A DNA stretch of 6,791 nucleotides, from contig JAHFFS010000085.1 in NCBI GenBank assembly GCA_023247815.1, forward strand, positions 1 to 6,791. The letters are read 5' to 3'. The position numbers and the translations under genes were made by a program. The notes under the pieces are model-generated. The model worked only from the letters and a program-made list of their open reading frames with translations. It made no database searches and was not told the origin of the DNA. This DNA comes from Candidatus Omnitrophota bacterium. Lineage in GTDB: Bacteria; Omnitrophota; Gorgyraeia; Zapsychrales; JANLHA01. Within the stretch, counting starts at the first letter, position 1. Each line of letters opens with the position of its first letter. Of this stretch, positions 1 to 6,406 are shown piece by piece.

Positions 1-1669
1 AACGAATCTTCGCGGTTTTATAAATGTCTGGGAGCGGACGCGAGCCACCCAATCGCAGACCCTTTTTATAAAATTCAACCGCCTGCTTAAAATCTTTCTT
101 CGCGTTCAGCCAAACCTGTAACGCACCTAACTGGGCGATTCCGTATTCGATGTAATAAAACGGCACTTCAAAAATATGCAATTGCCGGTGCCACAATACC
201 TCTTTATATTTTTCCAGGCCTTTCCAGTCGGTAAATCCGCCTAAAAAGCGATCATAGATCGAAACCCAAGCCTCCTGACGCTGCTTCTGATTATGATTGG
301 GATTTTCGTAAATCCAATGCTGAAACCCGTCGATCACCGCTACCCAGACTAAAACATCAAGGACCGACTCCCAATGGGCTTCCTGTGAACGCCCCCATTC
401 CTGTTTTGAATAAAATTCCATCAAAAATGGTGCGGCTAGAAGTTCCATCGCCATCGAGGCCACTTCATTGAATTCCATCGGACCATGACGGTAGTCAACG
501 AGCGATTGTCCCGAACAAAGATAAGCATGAAAGGCATGCCCTCCTTCATGCAACAGGGTATAGATGTCATCGTCTGTACCGACAGCATTCATAAAAATGA
601 ACGGTAATCGCGCCTCATCCAAAGTATTTTGATATCCCCCCGGAGCCTTGCCCTTGCGGCTGGCCAAATCCAAAAGTCCTTTGCCGCTCATTTCATCAAA
701 CTTGTCACCCAAAACCGTATCCACCTGATGAAAAATCCGACTGGCACCCGTGATCAATTTCTTGACCTGTTTGAAAGGGCGCAGCGGCGGGCGGCCCAAA
801 GGGTCGACCGCGGAGTCCCAGGGACGCAGTTGATTGAGCCGCATTTGCTTTCGCCGCCGCGCCTTGATTTGTTTCAAGACCGGAACAAGCAAATGCTTCA
901 TCGTCGAGTGATACTGCTTGCAATCTTGTGGGGTGTAATCAAACCGATGATACGACTTGAATTGGTATTCGGTAAAATTCTTGCAGCCGGCATTTCGCGC
1001 GATTTTAACTCGCAGATCCAACATCTGATCAAACAGTTGGTCCAATTTCTCAGCGTCCTGTCGACGGCGTTCGGCCGAAGCGTGCCAAGCCTCTGCTCTC
1101 AGGATGCGATTCGGTTCTTCCAAATATTTTGACATCGCCGGCATGGTCTGGTCTTTGCCCTTGAACCGCACTGTCATGGCACCACAAATTTTTTGATATT
1201 CCTGGGACAGCAACTGGACTTTGGTAAAGAGCTCGACGTTTTCTTGACGGAAAAGCTTCAAATCCTCGCGCCGCTCACGGTCATAAACTTGATATTTCTT
1301 CTCAGGCAGCGGAAACTTTTCCCGGCTGGCAAGATATCTCCGATTGAGTTGATCGCTCAACGGCTGAACAGCTGGCAGAATCGTCTCAATGAATTGGGTG
1401 TAGTCGTTGGCGAAGGTCGTGTTATCGGTCTGACAGGTCATCTTGATATACAAGATATCGCCGGCTTGACGCGTTGCCGCGTCGAGCTCTGATCGATCCA
1501 GCAGCCATTGCTCAAATTCTGTCTGTGATTTGATGACTCGATCAAGCAACTTTTGGAACAATCCAACAACAGTGTCTTTGTCTTTTAGATTTGCGTCCGT
1601 CGGAACAAAACGTCGGGGCTGATAACGAGGGAGTTGCTCAAAATTGAGCTGACCTTTTTCTTTCGTCAT
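1..1669 (-). CDS. M3-family oligoendopeptidase (PepF-like zinc metallopeptidase), C-terminus cut by window edge
   Basis: This is a cytoplasmic zinc metallopeptidase that cleaves oligopeptides, as known for the M3B/oligoendopeptidase F family. 556 codons are open from the ATG at 1669 to the left edge. The zinc site is intact: HEGGH at residues 374-378 (H374, catalytic E375, H378), with the third ligand most likely E402 in NEVASM, 24 residues later, as M3 spacing requires. RPWD at 282-285 leads into a VDPLGRPPLRPF stretch. An FYYIEYG motif at 504-510 corresponds to the substrate-binding aromatic region, and LGGSRPLPDIY near the edge is the usual family C-terminus, so perhaps 25-40 residues are missing. 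There is no signal peptide. The start is set by the N-terminal FEQLPRYQPRRF stretch and by the lack of another nearby in-frame start codon, but no Shine-Dalgarno precedes it. The gene is co-directional with the large exported-protein gene 71 nt upstream. Family assignment is secure. Physiological substrates are unknown. Confidence 0.95.
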   Translation of the reverse strand, partial: MTKEKGQLNFEQLPRYQPRRFVPTDANLKDKDTVVGLFQKLLDRVIKSQTEFEQWLLDRSELDAATRQAGDILYIKMTCQTDNTTFANDYTQFIETILPAVQPLSDQLNRRYLASREKFPLPEKKYQVYDRERREDLKLFRQENVELFTKVQLLSQEYQKICGAMTVRFKGKDQTMPAMSKYLEEPNRILRAEAWHASAERRRQDAEKLDQLFDQMLDLRVKIARNAGCKNFTEYQFKSYHRFDYTPQDCKQYHSTMKHLLVPVLKQIKARRRKQMRLNQLRPWDSAVDPLGRPPLRPFKQVKKLITGASRIFHQVDTVLGDKFDEMSGKGLLDLASRKGKAPGGYQNTLDEARLPFIFMNAVGTDDDIYTLLHEGGHAFHAYLCSGQSLVDYRHGPMEFNEVASMAMELLAAPFLMEFYSKQEWGRSQEAHWESVLDVLVWVAVIDGFQHWIYENPNHNQKQRQEAWVSIYDRFLGGFTDWKGLEKYKEVLWHRQLHIFEVPFYYIEYGIAQLGALQVWLNAKKDFKQAVEFYKKGLRLGGSRPLPDIYKTAKIR

Positions 1670-1675
1670 GAAAAC

Positions 1676-1703
1676 ATTATATCCGGTTTCGACAATTTAC
1701 CAA
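1676..1703 (-). promoter_or_regulatory. Predicted sigma70 promoter of the oligoendopeptidase gene (leaderless)
   Basis: On the minus strand a consensus -10 box TATAAT (1681-1676) is preceded, after a 16-nt spacer, by TTGGTA (1703-1698; 4 of 6 matches to TTGACA). Only six nucleotides, GTTTTC, separate the -10 box from the ATG at 1669, so the predicted transcription start falls on or beside the A of the start codon. There is no Shine-Dalgarno in this stretch. This implies a leaderless transcript if the promoter is real. The -10 box is perfect, but a single hexamer pair in an AT-rich gap can arise by chance. Confidence 0.5.
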
Positions 1704-1718
1704 ATAAAAATGGCCAAC

Positions 1719-1741
1719 ATTCTGACCTGCGAGGTCAGAAT
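1719..1741. repeat. Perfect 23-bp palindrome (10-bp arms, 3-nt loop) at the gene end
   Basis: ATTCTGACCT and its exact reverse complement AGGTCAGAAT flank a GCG loop. The right arm shares one base with the TAA stop codon of the exported-protein gene. Read on the minus strand, the hairpin is followed 8 nt later by TTTTTATTT (1710-1702), so it could be a poor intrinsic terminator for that gene. The U-tract normally follows the stem directly, which weakens this. Alternatively it is an operator just upstream of the peptidase promoter, 16 bp from its -35 box. The symmetry is certain. The function is inference. Confidence 0.6.
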
Positions 1742-4700
1742 TAAACTTGATCTTCACGGCGGGTGGCGACCACGGCAGGTTGAGGGATTGATGATCCGCT
1801 AATAGATTTTTCCTTAAATTCATAGCCTACAACGGGGCTGCGGTTCTGACCAGTTATTCCTGATAACAAAAGAATATTGGCCGGCACCGGCAGCGAAACC
1901 GGCACAGGAACAATCCCCAGCAAATTGGTCCTCATCTCCTCAAACTGTTTTGGATCAAAGACTGGTTGCCCGTCGGGGTTGACCTCAATCACCCGCAGAT
2001 ACTGTCCGCTGCCTAAAAAAATACCTCCGACGCTGCGCTTACCATTATTCATCATTCCTTTGGTATCATTGGATCTAGCACTTATGGAATCGGGACTCGC
2101 AAGGATTGATTGCGGGGCCCCAGCTAATTCATTAGAAAGAAGAAATGAGTCCTTAATCCCAAACTCGGATCCTGCTCCGCCTCTCAATTCATTCCATGCT
2201 TTAAGGTCATCCCTTGTTTCGCGTTCTAAATTTTTCATTCTGGGATCCATAAAATTATCGAATAGCGAACTTTCAACTTTAACCAATGTTGCCTGGATCA
2301 AACGCAACCGCAAATAGCTGCGTAAAAATAAACGCTGCTCTGGAGTAAGCTGTTCGAAATCACTGGGTTCCTGAAAATGGATCGACCGAAATGTTTCGTC
2401 TAAGCGCGCATGCCAGCCAATTTTTGCAAACTTGTGAAAATAATCCAACGCCAAAGTCTGGTCAGGACTCGCATCCACGCTTTCTAACAAATGTGTTGTT
2501 GCGTCGAGAATGTCTTCTTGATCCAATTCCTTTCCTTCCTTTTGAGCGGTCCATTCGGCAAATTTCTGAAGCATGACCAGATTTTGCTTTTCTAACACAT
2601 TTAACGGCTCCAAATATTTTTGGGCCAACAAAGATTTTTCATTACTTTTGATTAAAAGCCTTAACCCGACCCGAAGAAGTTCTTTACGGATTGTAGCTTC
2701 TGAATTCCCAGGAGCAGTTATCGCAGCCTGCAAATTTCTGATGAATTCTGCTTCATTAACTTGCTCATTGATAAGGTCTTCATAACGATGGAGCGACCAT
2801 TCTTGTCGATCATTCGCATGAACACATCGGTCAATCAACTCTAAAATTTTGTTGGTCTCAAAGAAATGACCCGTTACAAAAAAGACGGGCTGGCCCGCTG
2901 TGCCGCGAATCTGCCGGGAAAATAAATCACCCCGCTCGGGATCTCTCGACAGCATATTAAGCTCTAGCATCCACGCGATCATAAAAGACCTCCTACGTTT
3001 AAACGCGCGAGCAAGACCTCTAAGAAACCCCTCGCCATCAAAGGCCTTAAGGTAAGAATTTAATGTCAGGGTGTCAATATCACCCTGCTGATTCCAACTC
3101 TTCTTGACGCGCAATGAATGTTCCAGCGTAAAAGCCATGTCCTTCTCATAATCAGGGATCAATAAACGCTTTTTAAGCACATCCTGAACGACCGCATATT
3201 TTTGCCGACTGATCTCCATGACTCGACCCATCAATAGGATTTCATCAACACCGTTTCTCAGCACCCTCTTAAAACTTTCCAATCCCAAAGAAAGACTTGC
3301 ACGGTATTGATCAGCATTTTCTGGAAAAATAATATTTTTTTTGTCCGCCAACGACTGTTTTTGCAAATCATTGAATTTTGCTATTTTGACATCAACAAAG
3401 GCCAATTGCGCAAAAGTAAATTCTTCGATGATATTGGTTCCTTTACTGATCCCAGCTTTGAACAAATTCTTTTCCACGATTTCTCTTTTTAATCCAGAGA
3501 CCCTTGCCATCTCCTCCTTAAACCAATGATAGGATGGCAAAGCGCCCCAATAATCTTCATCCAACATTTCAAGTTTATTAAGGATCCCCAAATCGCGCGC
3601 AACTTCACCTAACTCACTGAGAAAAAATACGTCCTTCTGAACATTTGTTAATCCACCCTCATCAGCCGAAATAATATGAAACTTGACCAGCTCAGCTTTG
3701 ACCGCTTGCGGCCCCATGCTGAAGCGTGTTGAAATCAAATCCACCAACTTTTCTTTATCTACGACATTTCTAACGACCGCTTCCAATTTTTGCACTGACC
3801 ATTGCGGCCTGGTCTGTTCATCAGTCAATCTCTCAATGAGCTCTTCCATCACCTGCGGCCGCAAAATTTGGTTTGTTAGATAGTTATCATCTCTGACTTG
3901 CACCGCAACTATGGCCGGGGATAAAGAACTTGCTGTGTGATTATCGACCCAAACATTCAACTGACTTAATTCAAATAAGACTTTGGATTGTTCAACGGCA
4001 AAAACCCGGCACAATTCGTTCACGAGATCATTCAACGAAACAGCAACGAGAAAGTTCCGACGTAAATCCAAAGGCTCGCCATCAGGATTGTCCCAACTTT
4101 TTCTGGCAAGCTGCAACGCGTACTGTAGACTGGCAGAATGATCTTTTACGACAAGGTCTAAAATCAATCGACCTTTAACAGCCTGATATACGTCTTGATA
4201 TTTTTTCCCCGTCACCTGCGCGAGCTCCGCCATCAGTCTCGACGCGTCAACAGATCGACGTAAAACATTTTTAAATTGTGCTATTTCCCTTACTTGAGAG
4301 TTCCAAAAACGTTGAACACTGACAAACATCCTTATCTTTGCATTACTAAACGCGCCCGGTGAAAAGACGTAGTCAGCACTTGAATCTTGGATGATCAACC
4401 TCTGCGCCTCCATAAATTGAAAAATAACGTCTGGGGGCACGCCTGCGGCTTCCGCTAAATTATTGATAAAAATCTCCATGGGCAAACTATCATTGAATAT
4501 TTCGATCAATTGCTCCCGGCCATTTTCCATCTCTAATATCCGCGCGACGTCGTCAATCTCACTGAGAAAAAAATGATCACCAGACCTGAAAGGTTCGGAT
4601 CGTATGGCCGGTGGTTGTTGAATCCTTAAATTCCCTTCCCCCTGTTCTTCCGGGCCAATACTTTGCGGCCCCGCGCCAGGGAAAACAACCTGAAAATTGT

Positions 4701-5859
4701 ATTGGATTGTATTCGGTTCCCCGGCACTGGACACCATATAGGCATTTTGAATCGGGGTCATCGTTTGCGGGGTGACGATCACGGTGTTAGTCTCCCCCAA
4801 GCTAAACCCTCCCGAGACATATCGACGTGGAACCGTGGTTTGAGTGGCCGGATCAACTTCTTCCTTAATGGTGTTATAGACACCATCTTTGTAAGCCGCT
4901 AAATACTGCTCATAGATCTTTAATTTTTCTCCCTTAGCGACATCGTCAATCCCTTTGACCTTATTAGATTGCGCGTAGACCTGGCCCAGCAAACTGGTTT
5001 TCAAGGCCTGCTTATACCAATCGGCTAAAATGAGCGATTGATAAATCTGACGAAGCAACGCGAAATTTTTACCCTCATTGATTTCTTTTTCTAAAACCGG
5101 AATGACGACCTCACGCACCACCTGCGAAGATAGACGATTCACCTGTTCCGGTCCGGAATCGGTCAATTGCCGAGCGCCGTAAATGTCCTTTCTGACTCCT
5201 TCACCCAGTGCTAAAAAATCCTCCTCTAACAAAACTTTCAAATGGCTCTCGACCACAAAGGCCGCGTTGTTGTTTTGAAACACGGTCGCCTTGTCCGGCA
5301 CGATCCAAACCTTGTTAAAAGTATTGATCGGAATTTGGGTGGTGCCATAGAGTTCTTGAGCTCGCGAATATACCTTGGCCCAAAACTGTTTTCCTAAATC
5401 CGATTCGGGATAAATCAGCGATGATGTGATCTGCTTTAAGAGATAATCCTGCGCCAAAAGGCCGTGGCCCATCTCGGTCACACTGAAGGCCTCGGGGATC
5501 ATTCGCTCCTTCTCATAAGGGGAAAGATTGACCCACAAATCATTTTTAGGGACTGCCAACGACGCCAAAAAATATTTGACCAACTGGGTGGTTTCTTTGG
5601 TAAGAGCCTTACCTTTGAGGTCGATATCGCCGTTATCAACAATGAAATCGAACAATAATGGATTTTCAGGATGGATTTTAACGCCTTTTAGGATGACCGG
5701 AGCATAATGGGGAGATAAAGACACCCTGACCCCCACTGCTGAAAGCTCGGGTAAGGTTTGGGCAAGACTGGAAATCGGAAGACTGCTGTTGATTGCAAAT
5801 AGAATCAAAACAACAATCGAAATGATTGGGGAACAACCCTTCACTTTTTTTACAGCCAC
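1741..5859 (-). CDS. Large exported modular protein with tandem helical repeats (Omnitrophota-type, unknown function)
   Basis: 1372 aa from a GTG at 5859. No enzymatic motif is recognisable and the function is unknown. Residues 1-33 form a classic Sec signal peptide: basic start (AVKKVK), hydrophobic core about 12-23, and a likely cut after SLA at 33. Residues 36-351 are a conserved N-terminal module with WVNLSPYEK (109-117), YPES (150-153), NTFNKVWIVP (179-188), LEEDFLAL (211-218) and NEGKNFALLRQIY (261-273). From memory this recurs in large Omnitrophota secreted proteins. A Gly/Pro/Gln-rich linker follows (about 352-428). Residues 429-743 and 744-1078 are two divergent tandem copies of a helical domain, each with four helix-turn-helix-like units. 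A helical region (1079-1250) precedes a C-terminal module (about 1278-1340, GGIFLG to LLLSG). No transmembrane segment is seen beyond the signal peptide, so periplasmic or secreted. The GTG is preferred over the ATG at 5955 because a strong promoter overlaps that ATG and AAGG lies 8 nt before the GTG. Confidence 0.88.
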   Translation of the reverse strand: MAVKKVKGCSPIISIVVLILFAINSSLPISSLAQTLPELSAVGVRVSLSPHYAPVILKGVKIHPENPLLFDFIVDNGDIDLKGKALTKETTQLVKYFLASLAVPKNDLWVNLSPYEKERMIPEAFSVTEMGHGLLAQDYLLKQITSSLIYPESDLGKQFWAKVYSRAQELYGTTQIPINTFNKVWIVPDKATVFQNNNAAFVVESHLKVLLEEDFLALGEGVRKDIYGARQLTDSGPEQVNRLSSQVVREVVIPVLEKEINEGKNFALLRQIYQSLILADWYKQALKTSLLGQVYAQSNKVKGIDDVAKGEKLKIYEQYLAAYKDGVYNTIKEEVDPATQTTVPRRYVSGGFSLGETNTVIVTPQTMTPIQNAYMVSSAGEPNTIQYNFQVVFPGAGPQSIGPEEQGEGNLRIQQPPAIRSEPFRSGDHFFLSEIDDVARILEMENGREQLIEIFNDSLPMEIFINNLAEAAGVPPDVIFQFMEAQRLIIQDSSADYVFSPGAFSNAKIRMFVSVQRFWNSQVREIAQFKNVLRRSVDASRLMAELAQVTGKKYQDVYQAVKGRLILDLVVKDHSASLQYALQLARKSWDNPDGEPLDLRRNFLVAVSLNDLVNELCRVFAVEQSKVLFELSQLNVWVDNHTASSLSPAIVAVQVRDDNYLTNQILRPQVMEELIERLTDEQTRPQWSVQKLEAVVRNVVDKEKLVDLISTRFSMGPQAVKAELVKFHIISADEGGLTNVQKDVFFLSELGEVARDLGILNKLEMLDEDYWGALPSYHWFKEEMARVSGLKREIVEKNLFKAGISKGTNIIEEFTFAQLAFVDVKIAKFNDLQKQSLADKKNIIFPENADQYRASLSLGLESFKRVLRNGVDEILLMGRVMEISRQKYAVVQDVLKKRLLIPDYEKDMAFTLEHSLRVKKSWNQQGDIDTLTLNSYLKAFDGEGFLRGLARAFKRRRSFMIAWMLELNMLSRDPERGDLFSRQIRGTAGQPVFFVTGHFFETNKILELIDRCVHANDRQEWSLHRYEDLINEQVNEAEFIRNLQAAITAPGNSEATIRKELLRVGLRLLIKSNEKSLLAQKYLEPLNVLEKQNLVMLQKFAEWTAQKEGKELDQEDILDATTHLLESVDASPDQTLALDYFHKFAKIGWHARLDETFRSIHFQEPSDFEQLTPEQRLFLRSYLRLRLIQATLVKVESSLFDNFMDPRMKNLERETRDDLKAWNELRGGAGSEFGIKDSFLLSNELAGAPQSILASPDSISARSNDTKGMMNNGKRSVGGIFLGSGQYLRVIEVNPDGQPVFDPKQFEEMRTNLLGIVPVPVSLPVPANILLLSGITGQNRSPVVGYEFKEKSISGSSIPQPAVVATRREDQV
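2626..3630 (-). repeat. Internal protein repeat B (about 335 residues) of the exported protein
   Basis: Encodes residues 744-1078. It begins VFFLSELGEVAR and carries FKRVLRNGVD, RQKYAVV, VKKSW, AFKRRR..LELN, NKIL, EWS and TIRKEL in the same order as repeat A. It is slightly longer, mainly through an insertion of about 19 residues between its first and second helix-turn-helix-like units. Confidence 0.8.
3631..4575 (-). repeat. Internal protein repeat A (about 315 residues) of the exported protein
   Basis: Encodes residues 429-743 (numbered from the GTG). It begins HFFLSEIDDVAR and matches repeat B at collinear anchors: FFLSE, FKNVLRRSVD, the KKYQDV block, ARKSW, VFAV..ELSQLN, NQIL, QWS, and the AVKAEL segment near the end. 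Offsets to repeat B stay within 315-340 residues, showing a duplicated domain with a few small insertions and not chance similarity. The nucleotide sequences have diverged, so the duplication is old. Confidence 0.8.
5761..5859 (-). other. Signal-peptide coding segment of the large exported protein
   Basis: The first 33 codons from the GTG give a short lysine-rich n-region, a hydrophobic core (IISIVVLILFAI, residues 12-23) and a small-residue cleavage region ending S-L-A before Q. This is a textbook type I Sec signal. The only cysteine (residue 9) precedes the hydrophobic core, so it cannot be a lipobox cysteine. Starting at the upstream ATG would put 32 extra, partly polar residues before the basic region, which is less typical. 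Confidence 0.85.
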
Positions 5860-5863
5860 GGTA

Positions 5864-5870
5864 CCAACCT
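5864..5870 (-). promoter_or_regulatory. Ribosome binding site deciding the GTG start
   Basis: The minus strand reads AAAGGTTGGTACC and then GTG. The purine run AAGG (5871-5868) lies 8 nt before the GTG at 5859, a workable Shine-Dalgarno distance. It is a modest match, but combined with the promoter position and the signal peptide it makes this the best start. Confidence 0.5.
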
Positions 5871-5937
5871 TTGATCTGATATCTTGTGGGATTAAGAGGG
5901 ACAACTCAAGACTATATGTCTGTTTGAAATTAGTGAG

Positions 5938-5965
5938 AGTATAGCATAAAATCATACCCCGTCAA
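5938..5965 (-). promoter_or_regulatory. Strong sigma70 promoter of the large exported-protein gene
   Basis: On the minus strand TTGACG (5965-5960) and TATACT (5943-5938) are separated by 16 nt. Each differs from consensus by one base. The predicted start near 5931 leaves a leader of about 72 nt before the GTG at 5859. The alternative ATG at 5955 lies inside the spacer of this promoter and so would not be in the transcript. An 18-bp-stem palindrome begins 7 bp upstream of the -35 box. Confidence 0.72.
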
Positions 5966-5971
5966 GGAAGG

Positions 5972-6011
5972 GTAGGTCCACCCCGTAGGTCCACCTACGG
6001 GGTGGACCTAC
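5972..6011. repeat. Long intergenic palindrome with GTAGGTCCACC units (REP-like)
   Basis: A perfect 18-bp inverted repeat (GTAGGTCCACCCCGTAGG and its complement) with a 4-nt TCCA loop lies between the two divergent promoters. The arms are built from a 13-bp unit, TAGGTCCACCCCG. The unit appears in full and then in part on the left arm (5973-5985, 5986-5995). On the right it appears in full and then in part as its complement (5998-6010, 6011-6019). Because transcription runs away on both sides it is not a terminator. It starts 7 bp upstream of the -35 box of the exported-protein gene. A REP-like mobile palindrome or a regulator site are both possible. Confidence 0.8.
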
Positions 6012-6052
6012 GGGGTGGGAAAGGGTGGAGATGACAGAAAAAATCTTTAAAC

Positions 6053-6080
6053 TTGACATCGATCGAGATTTCGTTATAAT
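6053..6080 (+). promoter_or_regulatory. Consensus sigma70 promoter of rpmB
   Basis: TTGACA (6053-6058) and TATAAT (6075-6080) both match consensus exactly, with a 16-nt spacer. An A/T-rich stretch just upstream (6037-6051) could act as an UP element. The predicted start is near 6085-6087, giving a leader of about 33 nt. The strength fits a ribosomal protein gene. Confidence 0.85.
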
Positions 6081-6106
6081 TTCAATCTCTTCGTCAATTT
6101 TTATCT

Positions 6107-6110
6107 GAGG
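6107..6110 (+). promoter_or_regulatory. Ribosome binding site of rpmB
   Basis: GAGG ends 8 nt before the ATG at 6119, a standard Shine-Dalgarno core and spacing. It supports the chosen L28 start. Confidence 0.7.
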
Positions 6111-6118
6111 TTCAAACG

Positions 6119-6346
6119 ATGCCAAAAGTATGTGAAATTTGTGATAAAGGCCCGCAATCCGGAAACAAATATAAACGCCGAGGTATGATCAAGCGTACAG
6201 GCGGGGCCGGTTCAAAAATCGTTGGAAAAACTTTGCGTCGCTTCCTTCCCAATCTGCAGCACATTCGAATCCTCTTAAATGGCACGATCCGTCGGGTGCA
6301 TGTCTGTGTGAAGTGCATCAAGGCGGGAAAAATCGTCAAGGCTTAA
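6119..6346 (+). CDS. rpmB: 50S ribosomal protein L28 (bL28), zinc-ribbon form
   Basis: 75-aa bL28, a component of the large ribosomal subunit. The hallmark stretches are VCEICDKGPQSGN at the N-terminus, RRFLPNLQ (41-47) and the ending VCVKCIKAGKIVKA. Two CxxC pairs (C5/C8 and C63/C66) mark the C+ form expected to bind one zinc ion. It is about a dozen residues longer than the common 61-63-aa zinc-type L28, because the basic, glycine-containing segment between GN (15-16) and RRFLPNLQ is expanded (about 17-40, KYKRRG to GKTLR). The start has a good ribosome binding site and the gene follows its own consensus promoter. It is transcribed alone and converges on recJ. The usual partner rpmG (L33) is not adjacent here. 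The N-terminal part before the expansion is conserved, so I am confident of both family and start. Confidence 0.96.
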   Translation: MPKVCEICDKGPQSGNKYKRRGMIKRTGGAGSKIVGKTLRRFLPNLQHIRILLNGTIRRVHVCVKCIKAGKIVKA

Positions 6347-6406
6347 AACTTTTTCTTGCTCGCTGGCTGTCCCTTTTCAACTCACCCAAACGTTACTCTC
6401 GCAAAA
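6347..6406. other. Convergent gap between rpmB and recJ, no clear terminator
   Basis: A 60-nt gap between the two stop codons. A T-run (6351-6355) follows the rpmB stop, but no stable GC-rich stem precedes it. The only pairing I see is a weak GAAAAA/TTTTTC match that reaches back into the rpmB coding end. No RNA gene or small ORF is supported. Confidence 0.5.

Noticed and set aside
629..1492. Plus-strand open frames within the peptidase gene (629-1132, 1193-1492)
   Set aside because: They are antisense to a continuous, well-conserved M3 peptidase frame and their products resemble no family.
3930..4178. Possible frameshift or gene boundary inside the large gene near the middle
   Set aside because: The minus-strand frame is open throughout, and repeat A aligns continuously across this stretch with repeat B.
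1877..4902. Plus-strand short frames opposite the large exported-protein gene
   Set aside because: They are antisense to a 1372-codon frame with signal peptide and conserved modules. None has a convincing ribosome binding site or product.
5860..5955. N-terminal extension of the large protein from the ATG at 5955
   Set aside because: The ATG sits in the spacer of a near-consensus promoter, has no Shine-Dalgarno, and would bury the signal peptide behind 32 residues.
5971..6029. CRISPR-like or tandem-repeat array reading of the GTAGGTCCACC units
   Set aside because: The units are contiguous, partly inverted and without spacers. They form one palindrome, not an array.
6112..6339. 75-codon minus-strand open frame covering rpmB
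   Set aside because: It is a shadow of rpmB. L28 is unmistakable on the plus strand, and the antisense product has no recognisable features.
6325..6356. Possible intrinsic terminator of rpmB
   Set aside because: The only pairing is a short A/T-rich stem (GAAAAA/TTTTTC) within the coding end, too weak to call.
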